Assembly: GCF_024807145.1 (NCBI RefSeq)
Contig: NZ_JANUCA010000001.1
Coordinates: forward strand, 434,001 to 498,000
Length of the DNA: 64,000 nt
From: Microbacterium sp. AK031
GTDB taxonomy: Bacteria; Actinomycetota; Actinomycetes; Actinomycetales; Microbacteriaceae
Direction of reading: 5' to 3'
The notes under the pieces are model-generated. The model searched no databases. It was not told the DNA's origin and saw nothing but the letters and a program-made list of their open reading frames with translations. The translations under genes and the position numbers were made by a program. How positions within the stretch are numbered: position 1 is the stretch's first letter; each line of letters starts with the position of its first letter. Shown piece after piece: positions 8,788 to 19,995 of the stretch.

Positions 8788-10491
8788 TTGGCCGCGACGA
8801 GCGCGACGCCCACGACCGTCGCGCTGTGGCGTGACTGGCGGGGTTGGCCGGAGACGATCGCTACGCTGTGGCGCCGCTCGCTGCGGTTCCGCATCATCTC
8901 CATCACGCTGCTGCTCACCTCGTTCTCGATCTTCGTGACCAGCCTCACGATGTCGCTCGTCATTCAGAACAATCTCTTCGAATCCCGTCGGGACGAAGTG
9001 CTCAGCGATGCGCGCAGCGCAGTGGGCGCTGCGCAGCGGACCCTCGATTCCGCCGAGGTGTCGGATGACCGATCAGCACTGCGCGCGCTGTGGCAGGACG
9101 TGCAGGAGTCCATTCCGCGGGTGTCATCGTCGTCGCTCATCGCGGTCTATGCGATCGACGTGCCACCGGTGGGAACAGGAGTGCGCGGCTTCACGATCGG
9201 CGGGCTCAGCGCGGACCTGCTGAGCGCGGGGCTGCGCGAGCGCGTCGTATCGCTGCCGGATCGTCAGGCGTGGCAGTCGGTCGCGCTCCCGATGGGGGAT
9301 GGGGCGACCGCGCCAGGCATCGTCGTCGGACAGCAGCTGCTCGTGCCGGAGGTCGGCGCATTCGAGGTGTACATCGCATACGACCTCGCCGATTCCGAAC
9401 AGACCCTGCAGTTCGTGCAGAGCACGCTGTGGGCGGCTGGTATGATCCTCATCGCGATCACCGCCGGCATCTCGTGGATCGTGTTGCGCACGGTCTCCAA
9501 ACCCATCGTCGAAGCCGCCGAGACCAGCGCGAGACTCGCCTCGGGCGATCTGGAAGTGCGATTGCCAGTGCACGGCGAGGATGAGCTGGCGACGCTGGCT
9601 CGTTCGTTCAATGCGATGGCGGACAGCATCGAGTCCCAGATCAAGGAACTCGGCGAGCTGTCGCTCGTGCAGCAGCGGTTCGTCTCAGATGTGTCGCACG
9701 AGCTGCGCACGCCGCTGACGACGATCAGACTCGCCGCCGACATGCTCAACGACCAGCGCGAGCAGTTCGACCCGACCACGAACCGCACGGCCGAACTGCT
9801 GCACACGCAGGTGCAGCGGTTCGAGACGTTGCTCGCCGACCTGCTGGAGATCAGCAGGTACGACGCGGGATCCGTCCAACTGGAGCTGGAGGCGACAAGT
9901 CTCGCGACCCTCGCCGAAGATGTCATCGATCAGATGCTGCCGCTTGCGGAGGGGCACGGCTCCGAACTCCGCCTCGTCGCGCCAGGCGGATACACGCCCG
10001 TTGACATGGACCCGCGACGAGTGCGCCGTGTGCTGCGCAACCTCATCGGCAATGCGATCGAGCACGGCGAGGGGCGGCCGGTTGTCGTCACCGTCGACAG
10101 CAACCAGCACGCCGTCGCGGTCGGAGTGCGCGATTTCGGCCTCGGCATGGATCCCGAAGACGCCCAACGCGTGTTCGACAGGTTCTGGCGGGCGGATCCC
10201 TCCCGGCAGCGCACGATCGGCGGCACGGGGCTCGGCCTGTCAATCGCTCTGGGCGATGCGCGGCTGCACGGCGGGACTCTCGCGGTCTGGTCAGAGATCG
10301 CGGTCGGCACGAACTTCGTCCTCACTCTGCCGCGCCAGCCGGGAGACATCGAGGGCCCGTCGCCGGTCGCGCTCGAGCCGGAGGCGGCACTGCCGGAAGT
10401 CACACCTGCCACCCAGCCGATTCAGCTAACGGAGCTGCGCGAGCTCTACTTCATCGACCCCGTCTCCACCGGAGAGGACGATCGCTCATGA
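8788..10491 (+). CDS. mtrB: Sensor histidine kinase MtrB
   Basis: This is the membrane kinase partner of MtrA. It has 567 residues: a cytoplasmic N-terminus, a membrane helix at about 36-58, an extracellular sensor domain, a second helix at about 215-237, a HAMP domain, then the dimerisation domain with His304 in DVSHELRTPL. The ATPase domain has NLIGNAIEHG, DFGLGMD and GGTGLGLSIA. The TTG at 8788 is the start nearest to a ribosome site (GGGGA) and just past the mtrA stop. The gene ends in an ATGA overlap with lpqB. Confidence 0.96.
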   Translation: MAATSATPTTVALWRDWRGWPETIATLWRRSLRFRIISITLLLTSFSIFVTSLTMSLVIQNNLFESRRDEVLSDARSAVGAAQRTLDSAEVSDDRSALRALWQDVQESIPRVSSSSLIAVYAIDVPPVGTGVRGFTIGGLSADLLSAGLRERVVSLPDRQAWQSVALPMGDGATAPGIVVGQQLLVPEVGAFEVYIAYDLADSEQTLQFVQSTLWAAGMILIAITAGISWIVLRTVSKPIVEAAETSARLASGDLEVRLPVHGEDELATLARSFNAMADSIESQIKELGELSLVQQRFVSDVSHELRTPLTTIRLAADMLNDQREQFDPTTNRTAELLHTQVQRFETLLADLLEISRYDAGSVQLELEATSLATLAEDVIDQMLPLAEGHGSELRLVAPGGYTPVDMDPRRVRRVLRNLIGNAIEHGEGRPVVVTVDSNQHAVAVGVRDFGLGMDPEDAQRVFDRFWRADPSRQRTIGGTGLGLSIALGDARLHGGTLAVWSEIAVGTNFVLTLPRQPGDIEGPSPVALEPEAALPEVTPATQPIQLTELRELYFIDPVSTGEDDRS

Positions 10492-12200
10492 CACGCAGAC
10501 GTCGGGGATTCTTCATCGGCGCGGTCGCCGTTTTCGCAGTGCTGCTCTCGGCATGCGCAGGGCTGCCGATGTCGGGTGAGGTGAAATCGGGGCTCGTGCT
10601 GGACGATGTCGACCTGGCGCCGGACATCAGCCAGATCGCAGCCGGTCCGTTGGAAGGAGCGAGCCCGGAGGAGATCGTGGAGGGCTTCATGGACGCCGCC
10701 CTCACGCCGGCCGACGGATGGAAGACGGCTCGCGAGTTCCTGAGTCCCGATCTCGCCCAGACATGGCGTCCCAACGCTCAGGTCACGGTCGACTCCAGCG
10801 CGGCCGCCAGAGAGTTCACCGCCGACGTCACGAGCGCGGACGACACCGCGCAGGAGGGCGATGTGCGCGTCCTGTTGGACCAGACCGCTCACGTGGACGA
10901 GTCCGGTGCCTACACACAGCTGTCGGGAGACACGTCGGTCGTCTCATTCGAGGTCGCCGAGAACGCGGACGGCGAATGGCGGATCACCGCCGCCGCCGAT
11001 GGCGTCATCCTCGACGCCGAGGCCTTCCCGCAGGTGTACCGCAGCTTCGCGTTGCAGTTCTACGACCAGAGCTGGACGCATCTGATCCCCGACGTGCGGT
11101 GGTATCCGCGACGGGGCCAGATCGTGACGACGCTCACTCAGTCGCTGCTCTCCGGAGCCCCCAGCGGGTGGCTGGCGCCCGCAGTGCGCAGCGCGTTCCC
11201 GAGCGATGTGGCCCTCGCGCGCGAATCCGTCCCCGTCGACACCGACAAGGTGGCCACTGTCGAGCTGACCCCCGCAGCCCTGGCGCTTGATGCCACCGCA
11301 CTGGCGCGCATGCGCACCCAGCTCGAGGAGACGCTGCGGCCGGCGGGCGTGACCGAGGTTGAGCTCTTGGTGAACGCGCGAGATCTGAACGCCGGCCGCG
11401 CGACGGTCGAATCGCCGCGTGCCGAAACAGGGACCGTCGTGCTCACCGAGTCCGCGTTCGGGCTCTACCTCGGCGACGAGATCACCCCGTACGCAGGCAT
11501 CTCCGATGAACTCGTCGAACTCGCGTCCTCCGTCGTCTCCGTCGATGTCGCTGCCGATGAGACGCGTGCGGCCGTGCAGTTCGAGGACGGCGGGGTGTAT
11601 ACCGTGGCAGCTGGACGAGTTGACCAGCTCGACACCAGGTCGGGGCTGGTCGAGCCGTCGATGGACCCGCGCGGCTACACCTGGTCAGTGCCATCGGCGA
11701 ATCCTCGCGCGCTCACCGCGTGGGAGTCCGACGTGACACCGGTCAGCATCGCGAACGCCTTCCCGGATGCGGCATCCATCTCTCACCTGCGAGTGGCACC
11801 GGATGGCGTGCGCATCGCCGCGGTGGCGTCGATCGGAAGCCAGCCCTGGCTCGTGGTCGCCGCCATCGTCCGGGATCAGGATCACGTGCCCGTCGAGCTC
11901 GGACCAGTGCACACGATCGCTCGGCTGGACGGCGTCGCCCTCGGCATGGGCTGGGTGGACGAGAACGACCTCAGTGTGCTGATGGAAACGGATGGAAGCC
12001 GGGTGGTGCTGACGCAGGACGTCGGCGGCATGAGCTCGTTCGCCGCCGCTCCGGGCGCGGCGACCTCGATATCCGGTGGGAACTCGGCGTCCGCGGTACG
12101 CATCCTCAATGCCGACGGCGTGCTGTTCGCACAGCGCGGCACCACGTGGCAGATGGGACTCACGGATGTACTGGTGCTGGGCACGCGTGCCGGTCAATAG
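10488..12200 (+). CDS. lpqB: Lipoprotein LpqB, partner of MtrAB
   Basis: A secreted lipoprotein known in mycobacteria to interact with the MtrB sensor domain. It is 570 residues. The signal peptide begins MTRRRRGFF and ends at a lipobox LLSAC with Cys23. A GerMN domain follows (around 180-320), with a beta-propeller-like C-terminal half. The start codon overlaps the mtrB stop by four bases, so the two are translationally coupled. The order mtrA-mtrB-lpqB is itself diagnostic. Confidence 0.95.
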   Translation: MTRRRRGFFIGAVAVFAVLLSACAGLPMSGEVKSGLVLDDVDLAPDISQIAAGPLEGASPEEIVEGFMDAALTPADGWKTAREFLSPDLAQTWRPNAQVTVDSSAAAREFTADVTSADDTAQEGDVRVLLDQTAHVDESGAYTQLSGDTSVVSFEVAENADGEWRITAAADGVILDAEAFPQVYRSFALQFYDQSWTHLIPDVRWYPRRGQIVTTLTQSLLSGAPSGWLAPAVRSAFPSDVALARESVPVDTDKVATVELTPAALALDATALARMRTQLEETLRPAGVTEVELLVNARDLNAGRATVESPRAETGTVVLTESAFGLYLGDEITPYAGISDELVELASSVVSVDVAADETRAAVQFEDGGVYTVAAGRVDQLDTRSGLVEPSMDPRGYTWSVPSANPRALTAWESDVTPVSIANAFPDAASISHLRVAPDGVRIAAVASIGSQPWLVVAAIVRDQDHVPVELGPVHTIARLDGVALGMGWVDENDLSVLMETDGSRVVLTQDVGGMSSFAAAPGAATSISGGNSASAVRILNADGVLFAQRGTTWQMGLTDVLVLGTRAGQ

Positions 12201-12288
12201 TCCTCCACGACTCCCGATCTGAACCGATTCTCCACCGGTCGCGCTTCTCGGCAGCCGCCGAGCGGTTCAGAGGCGCACAGTCGGATGC

Positions 12289-12951
12289 ATGTCGAACCGA
12301 TGGGCTTCGCTCGCCGACGAGATCGCCGCCTTCCTGCTGTCCGGATGCTGCGCAGGATGCGATGAACTCGGCACGCTGCTGTGCGACGAATGCGCAAGAT
12401 CACTGGTCGTTGCACCGGTGCGGAGGGTGACACCGGGCGGGCTGTCGGTGATCGCGGCGCTCGAGTACCAGGGCGTGGTCGCCCGGTGCATCCGTCGGCT
12501 GAAGGAGGCGGGGGAGACGCGCCTCGCCCGCCCGCTCGGCGCTGCGCTGTCCGCGGTGGTCGCTGAGACCATTCTCGAAGGCATGCGGTCGCCGCTGATC
12601 GTGCCGGTGCCCACCGGGCGAGCAGCCTTTCGTCGTCGCGGGTATCGGGTGCCCGAGTTGCTGATCCGGCGCGCGGGCTTTCCGGTGAGCAGGATGCTGA
12701 TGAACGCACGGGCCACGGCCGATCAACGCGAACTCGGGGTCGTCGAGCGCGGACGGAACGTTTCAGGAAGCATGCGAGCGCGACACGCCCGGGATGCGGG
12801 TGACGCACTGCTTATCGATGACGTCGTCACCACGGGTGCCACTCTCGACGAAGCCGCGCGTGCCCTGGGAGCGGCGGGATTCCGGGTGTGCGGAGCGGTG
12901 GCGCTCGCCGCCACGCCACGGCACAGTCGATTCCAGGTAAACGCATCGTGA
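12289..12951 (+). CDS. ComF-family phosphoribosyltransferase-like protein
   Basis: A 220-residue protein of the ComF/GntX family. Near the N-terminus it has a four-cysteine cluster (CCAGCDELGTLLCDEC), likely a zinc site. The C-terminal half is a type I phosphoribosyltransferase fold with the PRPP loop ALLIDDVVTTGATL. ComF proteins are linked to DNA uptake in competent bacteria, but the role in actinobacteria is not established. It follows lpqB by 88 bases, as in M. tuberculosis. The start is uncertain: ATG at 12289 and an out-of-frame ATG at 12285 both lack a strong ribosome site. Confidence 0.88.
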   Translation: MSNRWASLADEIAAFLLSGCCAGCDELGTLLCDECARSLVVAPVRRVTPGGLSVIAALEYQGVVARCIRRLKEAGETRLARPLGAALSAVVAETILEGMRSPLIVPVPTGRAAFRRRGYRVPELLIRRAGFPVSRMLMNARATADQRELGVVERGRNVSGSMRARHARDAGDALLIDDVVTTGATLDEAARALGAAGFRVCGAVALAATPRHSRFQVNAS

Positions 12952-13049
12952 ATGAACCGTGACATCCATCGCAGCGGCGACTACGGTAGGGGGACACAAG
13001 GCGACCACGGTCCGCCCTTGGCCGGGAGGACCGGGACAAGGAGACAGCA

Positions 13050-13706
13050 ATGGAAACAAGCATCGTTGGCGTCGGAGTGGGAATCACCGATCGCTTCCGA
13101 ACCGTTGTCGAGGAGAAGATCGCCCGCGTCCAGCCGCTTGCCGCCAAGGTGCAGCGACTGGATGTGAAAGTCACGCATCGCGCCTATCGCGGCGGGCGTG
13201 TTCCTGACGAGACTGTGGAACTCACTCTCGTAGGCAAGGGTCCGGTGGTGCGGGCGGAGGCCGTCGACGGCGACAAGTTCGTGGCTCTCGATCTCGCCAT
13301 CGACAAGATGTCGCAGCAGCTGCGCCGTGCGAAGGAGAAGCGGGTCGACGGACGTCAGCATCCTCGTGGGGCGCATTTCGAAAAGGGCAGCGGCTCGCTG
13401 GAAGGGATCGACGTCGAACCCGCATCCGCAGATGTCCTGCATGCCGTCGCGACGGGAACGGTCCCGGTGCAGCACGACGAGGAAGAGGCTTACTCGCCGG
13501 TCGTCATCCGCACCAAGAACTTCGACGCGGAGTGGATGACCGTTGAGGAGGCTGTCGACCGGATGGAACTGGTCGGACACGACTTCTTCCTGTTCGTCGA
13601 CGTCCGCACGGATCACCCGAGCGTCGTCTACCGGCGCAAGGGGTGGGATTACGGTGTGATCTCCCTGACGGCTCAGGCGCCACCTGCAGAAGCTCTCGCG
13701 TCCTGA
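13050..13706 (+). CDS. hpf: Long ribosome hibernation-promoting factor
   Basis: It binds the 30S subunit and drives formation of inactive 100S ribosome dimers in stationary phase or stress. The 218-residue length and two domains mark the long form: an N-terminal S30AE domain (about 1-105, METSIVGVGVGITDRF onward) and a C-terminal dimerisation domain with FFLFVDVRTDHPSVVYRRK. The linker is charged. A clear ribosome site (AAGGAGACAGCA) precedes the ATG. It is monocistronic and ends at a strong hairpin. secA lies downstream beyond two minus-strand genes, the same neighbourhood as in mycobacteria. Confidence 0.96.
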   Translation: METSIVGVGVGITDRFRTVVEEKIARVQPLAAKVQRLDVKVTHRAYRGGRVPDETVELTLVGKGPVVRAEAVDGDKFVALDLAIDKMSQQLRRAKEKRVDGRQHPRGAHFEKGSGSLEGIDVEPASADVLHAVATGTVPVQHDEEEAYSPVVIRTKNFDAEWMTVEEAVDRMELVGHDFFLFVDVRTDHPSVVYRRKGWDYGVISLTAQAPPAEALAS

Positions 13707-13711
13707 CGCAG

Positions 13712-13741
13712 AATGGCCCGGCATCGTGATGCCGGGCCATT
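13712..13741. terminator. Bidirectional hairpin terminator
   Basis: A perfect 13-base-pair stem (AATGGCCCGGCAT / ATGCCGGGCCATT) with loop CGTG sits between hpf and the convergent gene that ends at 13755. It is flanked by A's on one side and T's on the other, so it can serve both directions. Confidence 0.85.
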
Positions 13742-13754
13742 TCCATGTCGGTGC

Positions 13755-15074
13755 TCAGTCGAAGATGCCGTCCAGGATGCTGCCGATGACGAGGCCGCCC
13801 ATGATGCCGCCCATGACGTCGCCTCCGCCGCCACGGCGTCCGCCGCCCCAACCGCCGCCCCAGTCCTGCTGCTGCTGCGGACGTGCGGAATCGATGTCGC
13901 GCTGCGCGAGCTGCAGCGCCTCCGCGGCCAGCTGGGCGACGCGGCGCGCGCCGGCAAGAGCATGCTCACGTGTGTCCTCTGCTGATATGAGCTCAGGGAT
14001 GTCGATGCGCAGTCGCTCCGCCTCGGCGAAGCGGGTGCGGGCATCGGCGCCGATCCAGCCGCGGTGTCCTGAGATGAGCCCGCGTGCGACGCCGAGCTGA
14101 CGGTCGGCATCGTCGAGGGCGTGCTGCACCTGCGCGATGCTCGGCAGCGGGTTCTGAAGGCGGTAATGCGCCTTGGCGATCGCATCGTGGAGCGCCGAGT
14201 TCGCGGTGCGCAACCGGGTCAGCTCGGCGAATGGATCATTGCGCGATCCGGCAGGCTCCAGAGAGTCCAGTGCCTTCTCGAGTTCGGCCGTGGCCTCGGT
14301 GACAGCGGGGACCTTGGGCGCGGTGCGCGCCGCGATGACGTCGCCTCGTGAATCGGCGACCACCTCGGCGAGTGTGGATTCGGCGCGCAGCGCCTCGATC
14401 TCGAAGTCCTCGACCGCGTCCAGGAGGGCCCCGACGCGACGGATCGCCTCGGTAGCAGTCTCGAGCGCGAGATTCGCCTCTTCGTTCTGCCTGGCCGCAC
14501 GACGACGTTCTGCGACGTCAGCACCGTGCGTGGCGAACGCGATGAGTTGCTCGGCCTCATCGGCGCTGTTGCGGATCTGCTGAAGCGCGCTTTCGGCGTA
14601 GCGGCTGGAGAGCCGCTCGATGATGCTGCGGGCCTGCGGCAGACGCGCCGACAGTCTTTCGGAGTCCGAGCGCACCTTCTCACGCACCTGCGGTGCTCGG
14701 CGGACCTTGGCGATCGACTCGGCCAGTGCCGCGGTCTTCTCATCCAGCAGGTCTTCGGCCCAGTCGCACAGCTGCACGATCCGGGCGTTGCGCGTGCGGA
14801 GTTCCTCATCGGTGTCGGGGATCTCGTCGTGATTGAGCTGATGCAGCTGGAATGCTTCGCGCAGGTGGGTGCGCACAGCATCCAGAGCCGATTTCAGGTC
14901 CTTCGTGAGCGAGAGACCCAACTCTGCCTCGGCGAAGGAGAGCTCGTCGCCCGCGGTGCGGATGCGCTCGTCTGCTGCGACCAGTGCCTGTTCCGCCTTG
15001 CGAGCGAGATCGGCGTCCTGTGCTGCTTGCGCAGCTTCTTCTTCGCGCTTGCGCTTACCCCAGAATCCGGCCAT
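13755..15074 (-). CDS. Soluble coiled-coil protein, paralogue of the TPM protein's cytoplasmic region
   Basis: A 439-residue protein, strongly helical and rich in Ala, Glu and Arg, with no signal peptide or membrane helix; it starts MAGFWGKRKREEEAA. Its C-terminus turns Gly-rich (GGGWGGGRRGGGGD) and ends in hydrophobic VMGGIMGGLVIGSILDGIFD. It aligns by eye with the cytoplasmic half of the TPM protein at 59128-61155: EIPDTDEELRTRN against EVPDTAEQRRAWH, IVQLCDWAEDLLDE against IIQLCDAADDLLDE, and similar Gly-rich tails. The start is set by a -10 box exactly six bases upstream (leaderless). I infer a cytoplasmic scaffold related to the TPM/PspA envelope system; no function has been assigned. 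Confidence 0.85.
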   Translation of the reverse strand: MAGFWGKRKREEEAAQAAQDADLARKAEQALVAADERIRTAGDELSFAEAELGLSLTKDLKSALDAVRTHLREAFQLHQLNHDEIPDTDEELRTRNARIVQLCDWAEDLLDEKTAALAESIAKVRRAPQVREKVRSDSERLSARLPQARSIIERLSSRYAESALQQIRNSADEAEQLIAFATHGADVAERRRAARQNEEANLALETATEAIRRVGALLDAVEDFEIEALRAESTLAEVVADSRGDVIAARTAPKVPAVTEATAELEKALDSLEPAGSRNDPFAELTRLRTANSALHDAIAKAHYRLQNPLPSIAQVQHALDDADRQLGVARGLISGHRGWIGADARTRFAEAERLRIDIPELISAEDTREHALAGARRVAQLAAEALQLAQRDIDSARPQQQQDWGGGWGGGRRGGGGDVMGGIMGGLVIGSILDGIFD

Positions 15075-15080
15075 GGGTCG

Positions 15081-15086
15081 ATCTTA
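15081..15086 (-). promoter_or_regulatory. -10 box TAAGAT, leaderless start
   Basis: TAAGAT on the minus strand is separated from the ATG at 15074 by CGACCC (six bases). No ribosome site is present. Confidence 0.6.
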
Positions 15087-15132
15087 GTGACCGATGGCGA
15101 TCAGGAGGCTGAGCATCCGCTCGGGGCGAACC

Positions 15133-15720
15133 TCAGGCGGGCGTCGCCGCTTTGGCGGCCCGCTTCACCGGACGCCCGCGCTTGGGACGTTCGGCGGAGA
15201 GTTCGACGCCGATCGCGTGGTGCGGATGCTCGGCGAGCCGTTGTTCGACGCGATCGAGCCAGCGCAGTTCGGCTTCGGCGGTGAAGAGCATGGCGTCAGC
15301 GATCAGAGAAGCGGCCAACCCGTTCGGTGACGCTTCGCGCAGCGACTTCACCCTGGTCTGCGACTCGGTTCGTTGGGCACGGATCAGCGCGCCGGCGTCC
15401 ACTCCGGGCAGCGTCGCGGCCACGGCGAGCTTTATGGCGAGCTCGTCACGTGCCGCCGGCCCGCGAACGACGGGGGAGGAGAGCCATCTGGCGACTTCGG
15501 CCGAGCCGGCATCCGTGATCCGCCAGTAGACGTGGCCCTGATCATCAGCCTCGCCACGGTCGACGAATCCGTCGCGCTCGAGCCTTTCGAGCGTGTTGTA
15601 GATCTGGCCGACGTTGAGCTGCCAAGTCGACCCCGTGCGACGATCGAACTCGTGGCGCAGTTGGTAGCCGTAGCAGGGACCCTGGTCGAGGATGGCGAGC
15701 AGGCTCTGACGTACTGACAT
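15133..15720 (-). CDS. PadR-family transcriptional regulator
   Basis: A 195-residue repressor. The N-terminal PadR winged helix spans roughly residues 1-80, with LLAILDQGPCYGYQLRHEFD and IYNTLERLERDGFVDR, followed by a helical C-terminal domain (Vir_act_alpha_C-like) and a basic tail. The ATG at 15720 follows CGGGAGGTCGCC, a good ribosome site; an earlier in-frame ATG has none. It diverges from secA. PadR proteins usually control a neighbouring transporter, but none lies here, so the target is unknown. Confidence 0.92.
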   Translation of the reverse strand: MSVRQSLLAILDQGPCYGYQLRHEFDRRTGSTWQLNVGQIYNTLERLERDGFVDRGEADDQGHVYWRITDAGSAEVARWLSSPVVRGPAARDELAIKLAVAATLPGVDAGALIRAQRTESQTRVKSLREASPNGLAASLIADAMLFTAEAELRWLDRVEQRLAEHPHHAIGVELSAERPKRGRPVKRAAKAATPA

Positions 15721-15889
15721 GGCGACCTCCCGAAGTGCTTTCTCAGCATATAGATACTCGGCAACGTCGCCGGAATGACGTATCCAGACGATGCAAAGGT
15801 CACCGGCCGGTAACATAGTGAGGTATGCCCCGGTACCGAAGCCCGATCTGGGCCGCCGGGTTCAGACCCACAACAGGGAGATGACTTAA

Positions 15890-18703
<2,814 letters not shown>

Positions 18704-18710
18704 TCGCGGT

Positions 18711-18739
18711 CTGAGCGCCGCCGACTGTGCGGCGCTCAG
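18711..18739 (+). terminator. Hairpin terminator after secA
   Basis: A perfect 11-base-pair stem (CTGAGCGCCGC / GCGGCGCTCAG) with a seven-base loop starts eight bases past the secA stop. Confidence 0.75.
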
Positions 18740-18756
18740 CGCCCGGCGAGTGCCGG

Positions 18757-18762
18757 TAGGAT
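18757..18762 (+). promoter_or_regulatory. -10 box TAGGAT, leaderless start
   Basis: TAGGAT is followed by TTCTCA and then the ATG at 18769, with no ribosome site between. Confidence 0.65.
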
Positions 18763-18768
18763 TTCTCA

Positions 18769-19995
18769 ATGACTCCTTCACGCCACTTCGACCAGTCGTC
18801 GAAGCTCAAGAACGTCCTGTACGAGATTCGCGGTAAAGCGCTCGTCGAGGCGGCGCGGCTGGAGGCGGAGGGCCACAACGTCCTCAAGCTCAACACGGGG
18901 AACCCTGCGATCTTCGGATTCGAGGCGCCGCATCAGATCGTGCACGACATGCTCGCGGCGCTGCCCACTGCGCACGGCTACAGCGACAGCCGTGGCATCA
19001 TCTCCGCGCGTCGCGCAGTAGTGAGCAGGTACGAGCAGATCGAAGGCTTCCCTTCGGTCGATCCTGACGACGTCTACCTCGGCAACGGCGTCTCCGAGCT
19101 CATCACCATGACGATGCAGGCGCTCCTGGATCAGGGTGACGAAGTGCTGATCCCCGCGCCCGACTACCCGCTGTGGACGGCGATGACGAGCCTCGCCGGC
19201 GGAACGCCGGTGCACTACATCTGCGACGAGCTCAGCGGCTGGGAACCCGATCTGGAAGACATCCGATCCAAGATCACGCCCGCCACCAAGGCGATCGTGA
19301 TCATCAACCCGAACAATCCCACCGGCGCGGTCTATTCGCGCGAGGTGCTGGAGGGCCTCGTCCAGATCGCCCGCGAGAATGAGCTGCTGATCCTCTCGGA
19401 CGAGATCTATGATCGGATCCTGTTCGATGACGCCGTGCACATCCCCACCGCGACTCTCGCCCCCGATCTGCTCTGCCTGACCTTCAATGGTCTGTCCAAG
19501 ACATATCGAGTAGCCGGCTTCCGCTCAGGGTGGCTGGTCATCACCGGGCCGCAGGATCACGCGAAAGGGTTCCTCGAGGGCATCACACTGCTGGCGTCGA
19601 CAAGGCTCTGCCCGAACGTGCCTGCCCAGCATGCGGTGCAGGCCGCGCTGAGCGGTGTGCAGTCGATCGATGCTCTGATCTCACCCACCGGCCGCCTTCA
19701 CGAACAGCGCGATGTCGCATGGGAGGGTCTGGAGTCGATTCCGGGGATCTCATGCGTGAAGCCGCTCGGTGCGCTCTACGCCTTCCCTCGTCTGGACCTG
19801 AACGTGCACGAGATCCATGACGACGGCAAGTTCGTCTACGACCTGCTCGTCTCCGAGCACATCCTCCTCGTGCAGGGCACCGGGTTCAACTGGCCCACTC
19901 CGGATCACTTCCGAGTGGTGACGCTGCCCGAGCCCCGCGTGCTGGGCGAAGCCATCGAGCGGCTCGGGAACTTCCTCGCCGACTACCGGCAGTGA
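18769..19995 (+). CDS. alaT: PLP-dependent class I/II aminotransferase (AlaT-like)
   Basis: A cytoplasmic aminotransferase, probably glutamate-pyruvate (alanine) transaminase, which also contributes to branched-chain amino-acid interconversion. It is 408 residues. Landmarks are LNTGNPAIFGF near the N-terminus, the cofactor-binding segment NPNNPTGAVYSREVL, SDEIYDRILFD, and the Schiff-base lysine in FNGLSKTYRVAGFRSGW. The overall pattern matches AlaT rather than AspC. The last 110 bases overlap the convergent gene on the minus strand (19886-21175). Confidence 0.92.
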   Translation: MTPSRHFDQSSKLKNVLYEIRGKALVEAARLEAEGHNVLKLNTGNPAIFGFEAPHQIVHDMLAALPTAHGYSDSRGIISARRAVVSRYEQIEGFPSVDPDDVYLGNGVSELITMTMQALLDQGDEVLIPAPDYPLWTAMTSLAGGTPVHYICDELSGWEPDLEDIRSKITPATKAIVIINPNNPTGAVYSREVLEGLVQIARENELLILSDEIYDRILFDDAVHIPTATLAPDLLCLTFNGLSKTYRVAGFRSGWLVITGPQDHAKGFLEGITLLASTRLCPNVPAQHAVQAALSGVQSIDALISPTGRLHEQRDVAWEGLESIPGISCVKPLGALYAFPRLDLNVHEIHDDGKFVYDLLVSEHILLVQGTGFNWPTPDHFRVVTLPEPRVLGEAIERLGNFLADYRQ

